A stretch of DNA of 64,000 bases from Chitinophagales bacterium. GTDB lineage: Bacteria; Bacteroidota; Bacteroidia; Chitinophagales; UBA10324. Positions 54,372 to 63,101 of the stretch are shown here, piece by piece; position 1 is the stretch's first letter, and every line of letters begins with the position of its first letter. The stretch is taken from contig JAIBAY010000001.1 of assembly GCA_019694975.1 (NCBI GenBank), forward strand, positions 378,732 to 442,731, in the 5' to 3' direction. The translations under genes were made by a program, and so were the position numbers. The notes beneath the pieces are model-generated. The model worked only from the letters and a program-made list of their open reading frames with translations. It was not told where the DNA came from and did no database searches.

Positions 54372-55070
54372 TTATTTCAATATCTGTTCAATATCCGGAT
54401 CACCTTCCAGCTGATACATTTGTTTCACAATCCATGGGTAACGTTTGGCAACCCAACGGCTTAATGGTTTAACTTTATAGACCTTTGGATTGGGCAGGCT
54501 GGCAGCAATCATGGCGGCTTCTGTTCTGGATAACTTTGCGGCAGGTTTACCGAAATACGTCTGTGCCGCGCTTTCAATCCCAAATACTCCGTCTCCCATC
54601 TCTGCCACATTCAGGTACAGATCCAGTATGCGCTGCTTGCTGTATAAGCACTCAATCATGAAAGTGAAATATACCTCCATCCCCTTTCTAAACCAGGTCC
54701 TTCCCTGCCAGAGAAATACGTTTTTCGCCACCTGCTGACTGATGGTGCTGGCCCCACGCACCCTGTTCGGATGCTTCTCATTGTACTTCATGGCCTTTTC
54801 AATGCTGGTAAAATCAAAACCGCTGTGATCCGGAAACAATTGATCTTCACTCGCTATTACTGCAAGCTTTGCATGGCGACTGATCTGGCTATAAGCCACA
54901 TAATCGCGCTTCATCCCATGGCCTTCAAACAAACTGACTAACTGTGTAACAGTTACCGGTGGGTTTACCCACTTCACCAAAAACAAATAAGCCAGCTGAA
55001 AAACAAACAACGCAAACAGCGTACGCAGGATGAATCGTCGTATTGTTGAAATCGATTGGGTGAGTTTCAT
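54372..55070 (-). CDS. mtgA: Monofunctional peptidoglycan glycosyltransferase MtgA
   Basis: From ATG 55070 a 232-residue GT51 enzyme with one N-terminal membrane helix (about 14-34) and the glycosyltransferase motifs VIASEDQLFPDHSGFD (catalytic Glu), RGASTISQQVAKNVFLW, KQRILDLYLNVAEMGDGVFGIE and EAAMIAASLPNP. No transpeptidase domain. It polymerises glycan strands at the inner membrane. The frame reaches 55118 but those codons lie before a -7 box. Confidence 0.95.
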   Translation of the reverse strand: MKLTQSISTIRRFILRTLFALFVFQLAYLFLVKWVNPPVTVTQLVSLFEGHGMKRDYVAYSQISRHAKLAVIASEDQLFPDHSGFDFTSIEKAMKYNEKHPNRVRGASTISQQVAKNVFLWQGRTWFRKGMEVYFTFMIECLYSKQRILDLYLNVAEMGDGVFGIESAAQTYFGKPAAKLSRTEAAMIAASLPNPKVYKVKPLSRWVAKRYPWIVKQMYQLEGDPDIEQILK

Positions 55071-55102
55071 GTTATCTGTCGCTTGCTGATACCCTATGAC
55101 GT

Positions 55103-55110
55103 CAAATATA
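55103..55110 (-). promoter_or_regulatory. Candidate -7 promoter box for mtgA
   Basis: The minus strand reads TATATTTG, an exact TAnnTTTG match 32 bp upstream of ATG 55070. Confidence 0.45.
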
Positions 55111-55382
55111 ATATTCATCGTGTAGCTTTCCAGATGCGGTTTAACAAGGCTGTCGTCAGGAATGTTTGCCTGCCAGGCAGAAAAGCCAGATGTTATTGCA
55201 TGATGATATCGTCAATAATAAATGCAGGCAGTACCGCAAATGTTCCTGCTTCGCCCACCGGATAGCAGGGCTATGGTTGCTAAATAAAAAAGGGGAGTAC
55301 TGTAAAGCAGTTTCTGCTTGCGCCTTAATACACGAATCACTAATTTGACCGCGATTCCAACACATAAATCAAGAGTCATTGC

Positions 55383-56036
55383 ATGAAGCCTCTTCAGCAT
55401 CTATTCGACAAGAACAAAGCATGGTCGGACCGCATATCTTCCACGCAACCTGACTTCTTTGCCAAATTGCTGCAGCAACAATCACCCGAGTATCTCTGGA
55501 TCGGTTGTTCAGACAGCCGTGTGCCGGCTAATGAAATTGTTGGATTGCTGCCCGGCGAATTGTTTGTGCACCGCAACGTTGCCAATGTAGTGGTACACAC
55601 AGATTTTAATTGCCTTTCGGTAATTGAATATGCGGTGGAAGTACTGCGCGTAAAACACATTATCGTGTGCGGTCATTACGGATGCGGTGGTGTGCAGGCA
55701 GCGTTAAAAGACAATCAACTGGGCTTAATCGACAATTGGCTTCGTCATATTAAGGAAGTGTGGAAAAAATATGAGAAAGAGATCAGCTTGATAGAAGATG
55801 AAAACCAAAAAGTTGACCGCCTTTGCGAGCTGAATGTCATTGAACAGGTGGTGAACGTCTGTAATACTACTATCATACAAAAGGCCTGGGAAAAAAAACA
55901 ACAGGTTACAGTGCATGGATGGATTTATAGTATCCGTGATGGAAAGCTGAGGGATTTGAATGTGCAACTCTCCAATTCAGACACCTTAAAAACATTTTAC
56001 CAGGCCGAAGGACCATCTTCACCGGGGCAAGAATGA
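55383..56036 (+). CDS. Beta-class carbonic anhydrase
   Basis: A 217-residue zinc enzyme interconverting CO2 and bicarbonate. Zinc ligands and the Asp-Arg dyad are C42, D44 and R46 (GCSDSRVPANE), H98 and C101 (GHYGCGG), the same numbering as E. coli Can. HRNVAN is also present. No signal peptide, so cytoplasmic. uvrC follows after 26 bp. It may supply bicarbonate to pyruvate carboxylase and fatty-acid synthesis. Confidence 0.96.
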   Translation: MKPLQHLFDKNKAWSDRISSTQPDFFAKLLQQQSPEYLWIGCSDSRVPANEIVGLLPGELFVHRNVANVVVHTDFNCLSVIEYAVEVLRVKHIIVCGHYGCGGVQAALKDNQLGLIDNWLRHIKEVWKKYEKEISLIEDENQKVDRLCELNVIEQVVNVCNTTIIQKAWEKKQQVTVHGWIYSIRDGKLRDLNVQLSNSDTLKTFYQAEGPSSPGQE

Positions 56037-56062
56037 AATTGCTTACTTAAGCGAACCGTAAT

Positions 56063-57901
56063 TTGACTACAGAAGATTTTAAGAATCTCTTTCCGCATCT
56101 CCCGGATGACCCGGGTGTATACCGCTTTATTGATGAAAACAATGTGATGATATATGTAGGGAAAGCCAAGAACCTTAAAAAACGCGTCACCAGCTACTTT
56201 GTAAAAAATCATGCGCAGTATAAAACCAGTGTTATGGTGCGCAACGCCAAACGCATCGAGTTTACCATTGTGGCCACCGAGCAGGATGCATTGCTGCTGG
56301 AAAACACACTGATAAAGAACTATCAGCCACGCTACAACATCAACCTGAAAGATGACAAGACTTATCCCTTCATCTGCATAAAAAAGGAAAATTTCCCACG
56401 CGTTTTTCTTACCAGGCATATTGAACGCGACGGTTCGGAATATTTCGGCCCTTATACTTCCGTAGCACGGGTAAGCAGCATTCTTGATTTTATCAGAAAG
56501 ATGTATCCGCTGCGTACCTGCAATCTTCAGCTCAGTGAAAAAAACATTACGGCGAAAAAATTCAAAGTATGCCTCGAGTTTCATATAGGCAATTGCAAAG
56601 GGCCTTGTGAAGGCAGGCAAACAATGCAGTCTTATGATCACAGCATTGCGCAAATCCGGCATATCCTGAAAGGCAACCTGGGCGAAGTGATTCAAAACCT
56701 GAAAAAGGATATGCAGGACCATGCCGATCATTACAGGTTTGAAGAAGCAGAAACGCTCAGAAAACAGCTGTTATCGTTGCAGGATTACCAGAGTAAATCA
56801 CTGGTAGTACATCCAACCATCACCAACGTCGACGTCTTTTCCTTTAAAGAGGATGAAAAGAATGCTTATGTAAACTGCATGCGCATTGTCAATGGATCCG
56901 TTATACAGACACGGACACTGGAAATCAACAAAAAGATAGAAGAACAAAAAGAGGAAATCCTGGTGTTCGTGATACATGAATTGCGCAATCAGCTGCAGAG
57001 CAACTCAAAGGAAATTATCGTACCCTTCAAACTGGATTTTCCTGAAAAGGACATTATGGTAACCGTCCCCTCGCGTGGTGACAAGAAAAAACTGCTCGAA
57101 CTTTCAGAAAAAAATCTTGCTTACTACCTGCTGGCGAAAATGAAAGAAAGCATTGACAACAAACGAGAGTCGCCTGCCATAAGAATACTATCTCAACTGC
57201 AAAAGGATTTCCGGCTTACGGAGTTGCCCGTACATATTGAATGTTTCGACAATTCAAATTTCCAGGGTGCGTACCCCGTTGCTTCGATGGTCGTATTCAG
57301 GAATGGAAAGCCCGCAAAAAAAGATTACCGTCATTACAATATAAAAACCGTTACGGGCCCCAATGATTTTGCCTCAATGGAAGAGATCGTATTTCGCCGT
57401 TATAAAAGATTACAGGATGAAAAGCAGTCGCTGCCGCAGCTTATTATGATTGATGGAGGTAAGGGACAGCTGAACGCTGCCATGAACAGCCTGGAAAAAT
57501 TAGGACTTACCGGCAGTGTTGCAATAGCAGGCATTGCGAAGCGATTGGAGGAAATTTATTTTCCGGGTGATCCGTTACCATTGTATGTCGATAAAAAATC
57601 ACCATCTCTAAGGCTCATTCAGCAGCTGCGCGATGAAGCGCATCGCTTTGCCATTACGTTCCATCGCCGGAAGAGAGATAATGCTACCTTACAATCGTCC
57701 TTACTTCATATCAAAGGTATCTCCGACAAGACCGCAGAAAAATTATTAAGACACTTTCATTCTGTTGAAAAAATCAAGTCAGCATCCTCTGAAGAACTGA
57801 ATGCTGTTATCGGAAAGCACCGGTCTGCTTTGATACAAGCTCATTTTCAGCATAGAAACACAGCTGAATCTTCATCACAACAGGAACAGGAACAGAATTA
57901 G
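56063..57901 (+). CDS. uvrC: Excinuclease ABC subunit UvrC
   Basis: A 612-residue nucleotide-excision repair nuclease. Domains in order: GIY-YIG (PGVYRFIDENNVMIYVGKAKNLKKRVTSYF, 15-45), Cys-rich region, UVR motif (FEEAETLRKQLLSLQ near 232), C-terminal RNase-H-like nuclease (HIECFDNSNFQGAYPVASMVVF near 393, with IDGGKGQLNAA) and helix-hairpin-helix pairs at the end. Start is TTG at 56063, because no ATG lies before the GIY motif. Probably co-transcribed with the carbonic anhydrase gene. Confidence 0.96.
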   Translation: MTTEDFKNLFPHLPDDPGVYRFIDENNVMIYVGKAKNLKKRVTSYFVKNHAQYKTSVMVRNAKRIEFTIVATEQDALLLENTLIKNYQPRYNINLKDDKTYPFICIKKENFPRVFLTRHIERDGSEYFGPYTSVARVSSILDFIRKMYPLRTCNLQLSEKNITAKKFKVCLEFHIGNCKGPCEGRQTMQSYDHSIAQIRHILKGNLGEVIQNLKKDMQDHADHYRFEEAETLRKQLLSLQDYQSKSLVVHPTITNVDVFSFKEDEKNAYVNCMRIVNGSVIQTRTLEINKKIEEQKEEILVFVIHELRNQLQSNSKEIIVPFKLDFPEKDIMVTVPSRGDKKKLLELSEKNLAYYLLAKMKESIDNKRESPAIRILSQLQKDFRLTELPVHIECFDNSNFQGAYPVASMVVFRNGKPAKKDYRHYNIKTVTGPNDFASMEEIVFRRYKRLQDEKQSLPQLIMIDGGKGQLNAAMNSLEKLGLTGSVAIAGIAKRLEEIYFPGDPLPLYVDKKSPSLRLIQQLRDEAHRFAITFHRRKRDNATLQSSLLHIKGISDKTAEKLLRHFHSVEKIKSASSEELNAVIGKHRSALIQAHFQHRNTAESSSQQEQEQN

Positions 57902-58010
57902 ATAATTACGATTGCACAGCCTGACAAAGTATCATCCGGTTATCCGCAGATTCATCTTGGTTCAATTTTCGCAGTGAATATGGATTGTTATTCACTTGAA
58001 TGCTCATACT

Positions 58011-60344
58011 ATGAAAGCGCGACTCCTTCCCCCAGCTTTTCTGTTCCTCACATGTATCCTGTTTCTTCCCGCCTTGCTTGCAGCACAGATAGATCCGTGG
58101 CCAAAAGTTATTGATAAAGACGAAGTAAAGATTACCATCTATCAGCCGCAACCCGAATCGCTGAATGGAAACCTGTTAAATGTGCGTGCTGCAATTTCTG
58201 CTAAAAATGCAGGCATGAAAGATCCTGTATTTGGTGTTATGTGGGCCGAAGTAAGATTAAATACTGACAGGGACAACAGGATGGCCACACTGGAAACCAT
58301 CAAGGTTATTGATTTGCGCCTTCCTGCTTATCCGGATTCTGCCAAGATAGATGCAATGGCAGGTATCATCGAAACTGATGCCCAGTCGTGGAACCTCGAA
58401 ATATCAATTGACAGGCTCCTGGTAACACTGGATGAAAACAAACAAGCAGACGAACTGGCGGCAGGCATAAAGAATACACCTCCGAAAATCATAGTTGCCG
58501 ACAAGCCTGCTGTGTTGGTATTGATAGATGGTGAACCGAAATTCGCCGACTTCCGTGAAACCGGTTTACAGCAGGTGGTTAATACACCCTTTTTAATACT
58601 ATATGAGCCAAATGAAAAGAAGTATTATTTAAATGGTGATGGCATATGGTATGCTTCATCATCTGTTATGAATGGCTGGGCACCTGCAGAAAATCTGCCG
58701 GCCACAATCAACCAGGCTTCACGCACGCTTGAAAAAGAAGGTAACATTCCATTACGTGATACGGTAAATCGTGAACCGGAACAGGAAATACTGGTATCTA
58801 CGGAACCTGCCGAGTTGATTCAATATGATGGCGAACCTGACTTTGCCTCTATTAAAGGGACTGATTTACTCTACCTTAGAAATTCGACGAATAATGTTTT
58901 TTTACATATGCAATCACAGGAGTATTTCATCTTGATTGCCGGCCGCTGGTATAAGGCGCCTGCACTGACGGGAAACTGGAGCTATGTGGCCAGTGATCAG
59001 TTGCCTGCTGATTTCAAAAATATTCCGGTGGGTTCTGAAAAAGATATTGTGCTGGCAAATGTAGCCGGAACGACACAGGCCAATGACGCATTGCGAGATG
59101 CACAGATTCCGCAAACGGCAGTGGTAGACAGGAAGTCGGCTTCCGCATCGGTAAGTTATGATGGTGACCCTCAATTTGAAAGAGTTGAAGGTACCGATGA
59201 CCTCTACTATTCCCCAAATACTGCAGCTATTGTGCTTCGTGAAGGCACCAAATATTACGCAGTTGACAATGGTGTTTGGTTCGAATCTTCTTCTCCCGGC
59301 GGACCCTGGCAGGTGGCCCTTGATCGTCCTGATGAAGTGGATCAGATTCCGCCTTCCAGCCCTGTTTACAATGTGAAGTATGTTTACGTTTATGATTATA
59401 CACCTGATGTTGTTTACGTAGGTTACACTCCCGGATATCTTGGCTCTTACATAGTTGGGCCTACGATTGTTTACGGTACCGGTTGGTACTACAATCCGTG
59501 GTATGGAAATTATTTTTACCCGAGGCCCTATACTTATGGATTTAATATGTTCTATAACCCATGGTCAGGGTGGAGCTTTGGGTTGTCATTCAATTTTGGC
59601 GGTTGGTTTTATCTGCCCTATGGCTACTATTTCAACTCCTGGTATGGCGGTTGGTGGGGACCGTCATACTATCATCCTCCGTATCATTACTGGTGCAACC
59701 ACTACTACGGTGATAAACCAGTGTACTCCTACAACAATTATTATTACGGGCCAAGAAATACCTATAGCAGCAACAGTAAACCTGATTACAAACCGGTGGA
59801 ACATATTGGACCGAATGAAGCAAATGGATCCGGAAATCTTTATATCAGCCGTCCCGGTATTTTTTCCGGAACAGTTAATACAGGCAATGGCTCGGGTAGT
59901 ATCGACCGGCCGGGCACTACAGGAGGAAAGGGAAATAACATTGACAAAGGAAATGCCTCCCGCACTGCCACTGCTGCAACTCCGGCAAACGGTACACGGA
60001 CAGGAACGGTTAAAAATGATGTTTACACCGATCAATATGGAAACATTTATAAAGGGCGTGATGATGCGTGGAAACAATATGATAGCAAGAGCAACAGATG
60101 GACAAAACCCTCGTCAGGAAAGATGACGCCATCGAAACCCGCGAGTCCGGTTGCTGACAAACCGCAGAAAAAAACAGGTACTTCGGTCAGCAATACATTT
60201 GACCGCACTCAGTTGCAAAAGCAACAACAACAAAGAGATCTGGGTCAGCAAAGAAATCAAAGCTTTAAACAATATCAGCAAGGCACACAACGGCAGCCGA
60301 AAACCAACAATGCCGTTTCAAGGCCGTCAACCAATCCAAAGTGA
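58011..60344 (+). CDS. Large exported protein with repeated YDGEP modules and aromatic-rich region
   Basis: From ATG 58011 a 777-residue exported protein (signal peptide MKARLLPPAFLFLTCILFLPALLAAQ). After an N-terminal domain (KITIYQPQPESLNGNLLNVRAAIS...) come three related modules opening VLIDGEPKFADF, LIQYDGEPDFASI and SVSYDGDPQFERV, each followed by a YYL/WY strand pattern. About 480-620 is a Tyr/Trp/Gly-rich stretch (for example YYNPWYGNYFYPRPYTYG), then a low-complexity Gln/Asn/Ser tail. Databases label similar proteins carbohydrate-binding family V/XII, but that link is weak. Role unknown; an adhesive or envelope role is possible. Confidence 0.75.
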   Translation: MKARLLPPAFLFLTCILFLPALLAAQIDPWPKVIDKDEVKITIYQPQPESLNGNLLNVRAAISAKNAGMKDPVFGVMWAEVRLNTDRDNRMATLETIKVIDLRLPAYPDSAKIDAMAGIIETDAQSWNLEISIDRLLVTLDENKQADELAAGIKNTPPKIIVADKPAVLVLIDGEPKFADFRETGLQQVVNTPFLILYEPNEKKYYLNGDGIWYASSSVMNGWAPAENLPATINQASRTLEKEGNIPLRDTVNREPEQEILVSTEPAELIQYDGEPDFASIKGTDLLYLRNSTNNVFLHMQSQEYFILIAGRWYKAPALTGNWSYVASDQLPADFKNIPVGSEKDIVLANVAGTTQANDALRDAQIPQTAVVDRKSASASVSYDGDPQFERVEGTDDLYYSPNTAAIVLREGTKYYAVDNGVWFESSSPGGPWQVALDRPDEVDQIPPSSPVYNVKYVYVYDYTPDVVYVGYTPGYLGSYIVGPTIVYGTGWYYNPWYGNYFYPRPYTYGFNMFYNPWSGWSFGLSFNFGGWFYLPYGYYFNSWYGGWWGPSYYHPPYHYWCNHYYGDKPVYSYNNYYYGPRNTYSSNSKPDYKPVEHIGPNEANGSGNLYISRPGIFSGTVNTGNGSGSIDRPGTTGGKGNNIDKGNASRTATAATPANGTRTGTVKNDVYTDQYGNIYKGRDDAWKQYDSKSNRWTKPSSGKMTPSKPASPVADKPQKKTGTSVSNTFDRTQLQKQQQQRDLGQQRNQSFKQYQQGTQRQPKTNNAVSRPSTNPK

Positions 60345-60667
60345 ATGCTGTGCAGGTCGAAAGCAAAACAGTAAAAAAGAAAGCAACAACTTCAACAGCC
60401 ACTTACTAAAAATCGATGACTTCAAACAAAAAATAATTATTGATAAAGGCTTTGGGCTAACCTGATGACTTCCCATTTTTTGAAAAAGGGATTTGCTCAA
60501 GTCTGATTGACTAAATGCATCCCCAGATAGTTATCGCTGTATATCTTGTATGAGTGCCTGCGCAGTGCGGAAAGCAATCTCATTACATTCATTAGAAATG
60601 AAGGCAGACAGGAGCAGATAAATGTCTTGCATATTTGAAATTACTTTTCTTAGTTTCACTTTCATTC
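60345..60667. other. 323-bp gap
   Basis: AT-rich stretch between the aromatic-rich protein and the TPR gene. No gene, tRNA or clear terminator seen; a frame at 60151-60465 is a shadow of the preceding gene. Confidence 0.45.
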
Positions 60668-62068
60668 ATGCACGATTACCATCATATCAACCGTCATTTG
60701 GATGAGCTCAAAAAATGCGCATCGGCAGATATAGCAACACATGCGGTGGCCTTTTTTGAATCTGCTATTTTATTAGAAAGGTCCAAACTGCTCGATTTGG
60801 CGGAGAGCCATTATAAATGGACAGAGCAGCATGCAAAGCACAAACAACTGAGGTTTGCTTATTCGAAACTGATCCTTGCATTCAGCCGGTTCTACAATGA
60901 GCAATATGAATTAGCGATGCCCATGCTTACGGAATTAACAGACCTATTTAATGGGCAGAATGATCGCAACGGCGCTGCAGTCTGCACTCTCCTGCAGGGA
61001 AGTATCTATCGCACACTTGGAAATTTTGATATGGCCCTCATGGCACTTTGGGAGGCACATGAGCAACTAAAAAAAACTGAATTATTCCGCCATTTCTATA
61101 TGGCATGTGGTGTCACGCTTGGCGGAACGCTCTTAGAGATGAAACAGTATGAAGCAGCGATCAGTCATTTCACCACGAGCCTGGAAAAGGCAGAGGCTAC
61201 AGGTTCATTTTACTGGAATATTTACGCTTTGCATGGCCTTGGAAAAGTTTATCTTATTAATCAAAATTATCCCGCAGCAAAACTATGCTTTGAAAAAGCG
61301 AAGACGGTTGCAGAAAAATATAATCATCCATTATCGCTTTGCAATTCAATCGGTGAACTGGGCAATTACTACTATGCTGTTCAGGATTTTGAAACAGCAG
61401 GGAAATTGCACCTCGAAGCCCTTACCATGAGAGAACAATATGGATTTACAGGCGGAGTCATAACAAGTTGTCTGCAGTTGGGAGAAACATATATAAAACA
61501 GCAACGGTGGAAGGATTCAGTTGATATTCTCGAAAAAGGATTGAAAATGGCCTTGCCACTCAAAGTGAAGCTCAAAATGTATCAGATGCACCTGCTGTTG
61601 TCGGATATATACGAACGAAGGGGCGATCTTACAAAGAGCCTGCAGCACTATAAAGATTTTCATCATCTCCGTGAGCAGGTGGAAGCAGAAGATAATGCCA
61701 GGAAATTAATAAATGCACGGATTATATTCGAAGCCGAGCAGACTAAAAAGGAAAACAGTATCATCAAAAAACAAAAACAGGAGATTGAAAAGAAGAACAT
61801 TGAACTGCAGGAAATCGTTGATGAACTGACGCGCGCCAAAATCGGAAGAAAAGCGAGGGCGATTACGCTTGTTATTGCCATCGCGCTATTTATACTGGAC
61901 GACACAATTTTACATTTTGCCTTATCTGTTGTTCCGGCAAACAATTATTTTATTTCATTGATCGTAAAAATGGTGATCATCTTTTCGTTGGGACCGATCA
62001 ATAAATCCATTGAGCATTTTCTATTGAAGAAAGTAATACATAAGGAGAACAAAGCAAAAGTGAGATAA
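60668..62068 (+). CDS. TPR protein with C-terminal membrane helices
   Basis: From ATG 60668 a 466-residue protein: about eight to nine tetratricopeptide repeats (for example AVCTLLQGSIYRTLGNFDMALMALWEAHEQL; AYHGLGKVYLINQNYPAAKLCFEKAKTV-type units), a charged coiled coil (about 355-400, KQKQEIEKKNIELQEIVDELTRAK) and two membrane helices at the end (about 407-424 and 430-453). It resembles the sensor part of Bacteroidota TPR histidine kinases or cyclases but has no kinase, cyclase or HTH domain. The TTG at 60635 would add unsupported residues. Role unknown. Confidence 0.75.
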   Translation: MHDYHHINRHLDELKKCASADIATHAVAFFESAILLERSKLLDLAESHYKWTEQHAKHKQLRFAYSKLILAFSRFYNEQYELAMPMLTELTDLFNGQNDRNGAAVCTLLQGSIYRTLGNFDMALMALWEAHEQLKKTELFRHFYMACGVTLGGTLLEMKQYEAAISHFTTSLEKAEATGSFYWNIYALHGLGKVYLINQNYPAAKLCFEKAKTVAEKYNHPLSLCNSIGELGNYYYAVQDFETAGKLHLEALTMREQYGFTGGVITSCLQLGETYIKQQRWKDSVDILEKGLKMALPLKVKLKMYQMHLLLSDIYERRGDLTKSLQHYKDFHHLREQVEAEDNARKLINARIIFEAEQTKKENSIIKKQKQEIEKKNIELQEIVDELTRAKIGRKARAITLVIAIALFILDDTILHFALSVVPANNYFISLIVKMVIIFSLGPINKSIEHFLLKKVIHKENKAKVR

Positions 62069-62244
62069 CGAAGGAGTCACAACTGCATGCCCGGCTTGTT
62101 GCAATACAGTGTCAGTTTGATGAACTCAACGTCTTTATGAAAATCGCCCCGGATAAAATTTGTTACACCATCAGGGAATTATTCCGGGCGGGCGGGCTGG
62201 TGTTCACAGAAAAAAATATACACCAGATTCTCTGCGAGCTTCGG

Positions 62245-63075
62245 TTAATACGACCACAGATTATGCTCGTACTCAAAAATTTCCTGCTTGATCCGGTCTG
62301 ACTCGCGCAAGGCATCCGTGCCGGTAGCATAGTCCTGTATCCTCCGGTCAAACACATTGGACTCTTTGTAGATGTAACTGCTGAACATCCGCATCTCAAA
62401 AAGATCATCCCATGATAATCTTATGGCATCATTACGGGCATTAAACACCTCCTGCTTTACCAGCACGTTTCGGGTGGTTGGATAATATGCCCAGAACATC
62501 GGAAGATCCAGCTGAATCTGATCATCATAATAAAGCGGTGCAATGGCAAGTATGCGAACCTGCATGCTGGAAGTCTCCTTATCAAAAAACCAATCTTCCT
62601 TTATACGGTATTTGCTGACCTTCGTGGGGTCAAACTCTCTTACGAGAACAGTATCTTTCACATAGTTACCATCAAGGTCTGAGAGTTGAATGGTATCATT
62701 GCCGGCGCCAATCTTGGCAACATCGGCGGGCAATTTCACCGTCTTGAAATTATCCTCCTGGTATACAGTGATTTCGCCCGAGATAGCAGCATCACGAAGG
62801 ATGAAAACGAGTGGTTTCAGGTCTTTCCAGTCGATGCCCTCATATTTAAACGGCAGGTTCATCTTTTCCCTGGAATCAATGATTCTCCAAACACGCTTTT
62901 GCCACAGAACATCCGCTTCACGGATATTATCGTAAGGAACAACTTCCCTTTCCACGGGGCTTACCTTGTCATAAAACAGATCCCTTGGCATAGTTTCATC
63001 AGCCTGCCCGAAAGCACTGAATGCCCCCGCAAGCATGATAACTGAAAAGACGGGAAGGATGCTCATTTTCTTCAT
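62245..63075 (-). CDS. gldN: Gliding motility / type IX secretion protein GldN
   Basis: A 276-residue exported protein with signal peptide (MKKMSILPVFSVIMLAGAFSAFGQ) and the GldN core: VVPYDNIREADVLWQKRVWRIIDSREKMNLPF, KYRIKEDWFFDKETSSMQVRILAIAPLYYD and WDDLFEMRMFSSYIYKESNVFDRRI. GldN forms the periplasmic ring with GldK, linked to the motor by GldM. It starts 26 bp after the gldM stop, in the usual gldKLMN order. Confidence 0.95.
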   Translation of the reverse strand: MKKMSILPVFSVIMLAGAFSAFGQADETMPRDLFYDKVSPVEREVVPYDNIREADVLWQKRVWRIIDSREKMNLPFKYEGIDWKDLKPLVFILRDAAISGEITVYQEDNFKTVKLPADVAKIGAGNDTIQLSDLDGNYVKDTVLVREFDPTKVSKYRIKEDWFFDKETSSMQVRILAIAPLYYDDQIQLDLPMFWAYYPTTRNVLVKQEVFNARNDAIRLSWDDLFEMRMFSSYIYKESNVFDRRIQDYATGTDALRESDRIKQEIFEYEHNLWSY

Positions 63076-63101
63076 AACAACTGATTTACGGATTGAATCC
63101 T

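Noticed and set aside
59455-60126. 223-codon ORF in another frame
   Set aside because: Lies wholly inside the aromatic-rich protein gene; arises from its biased codons.
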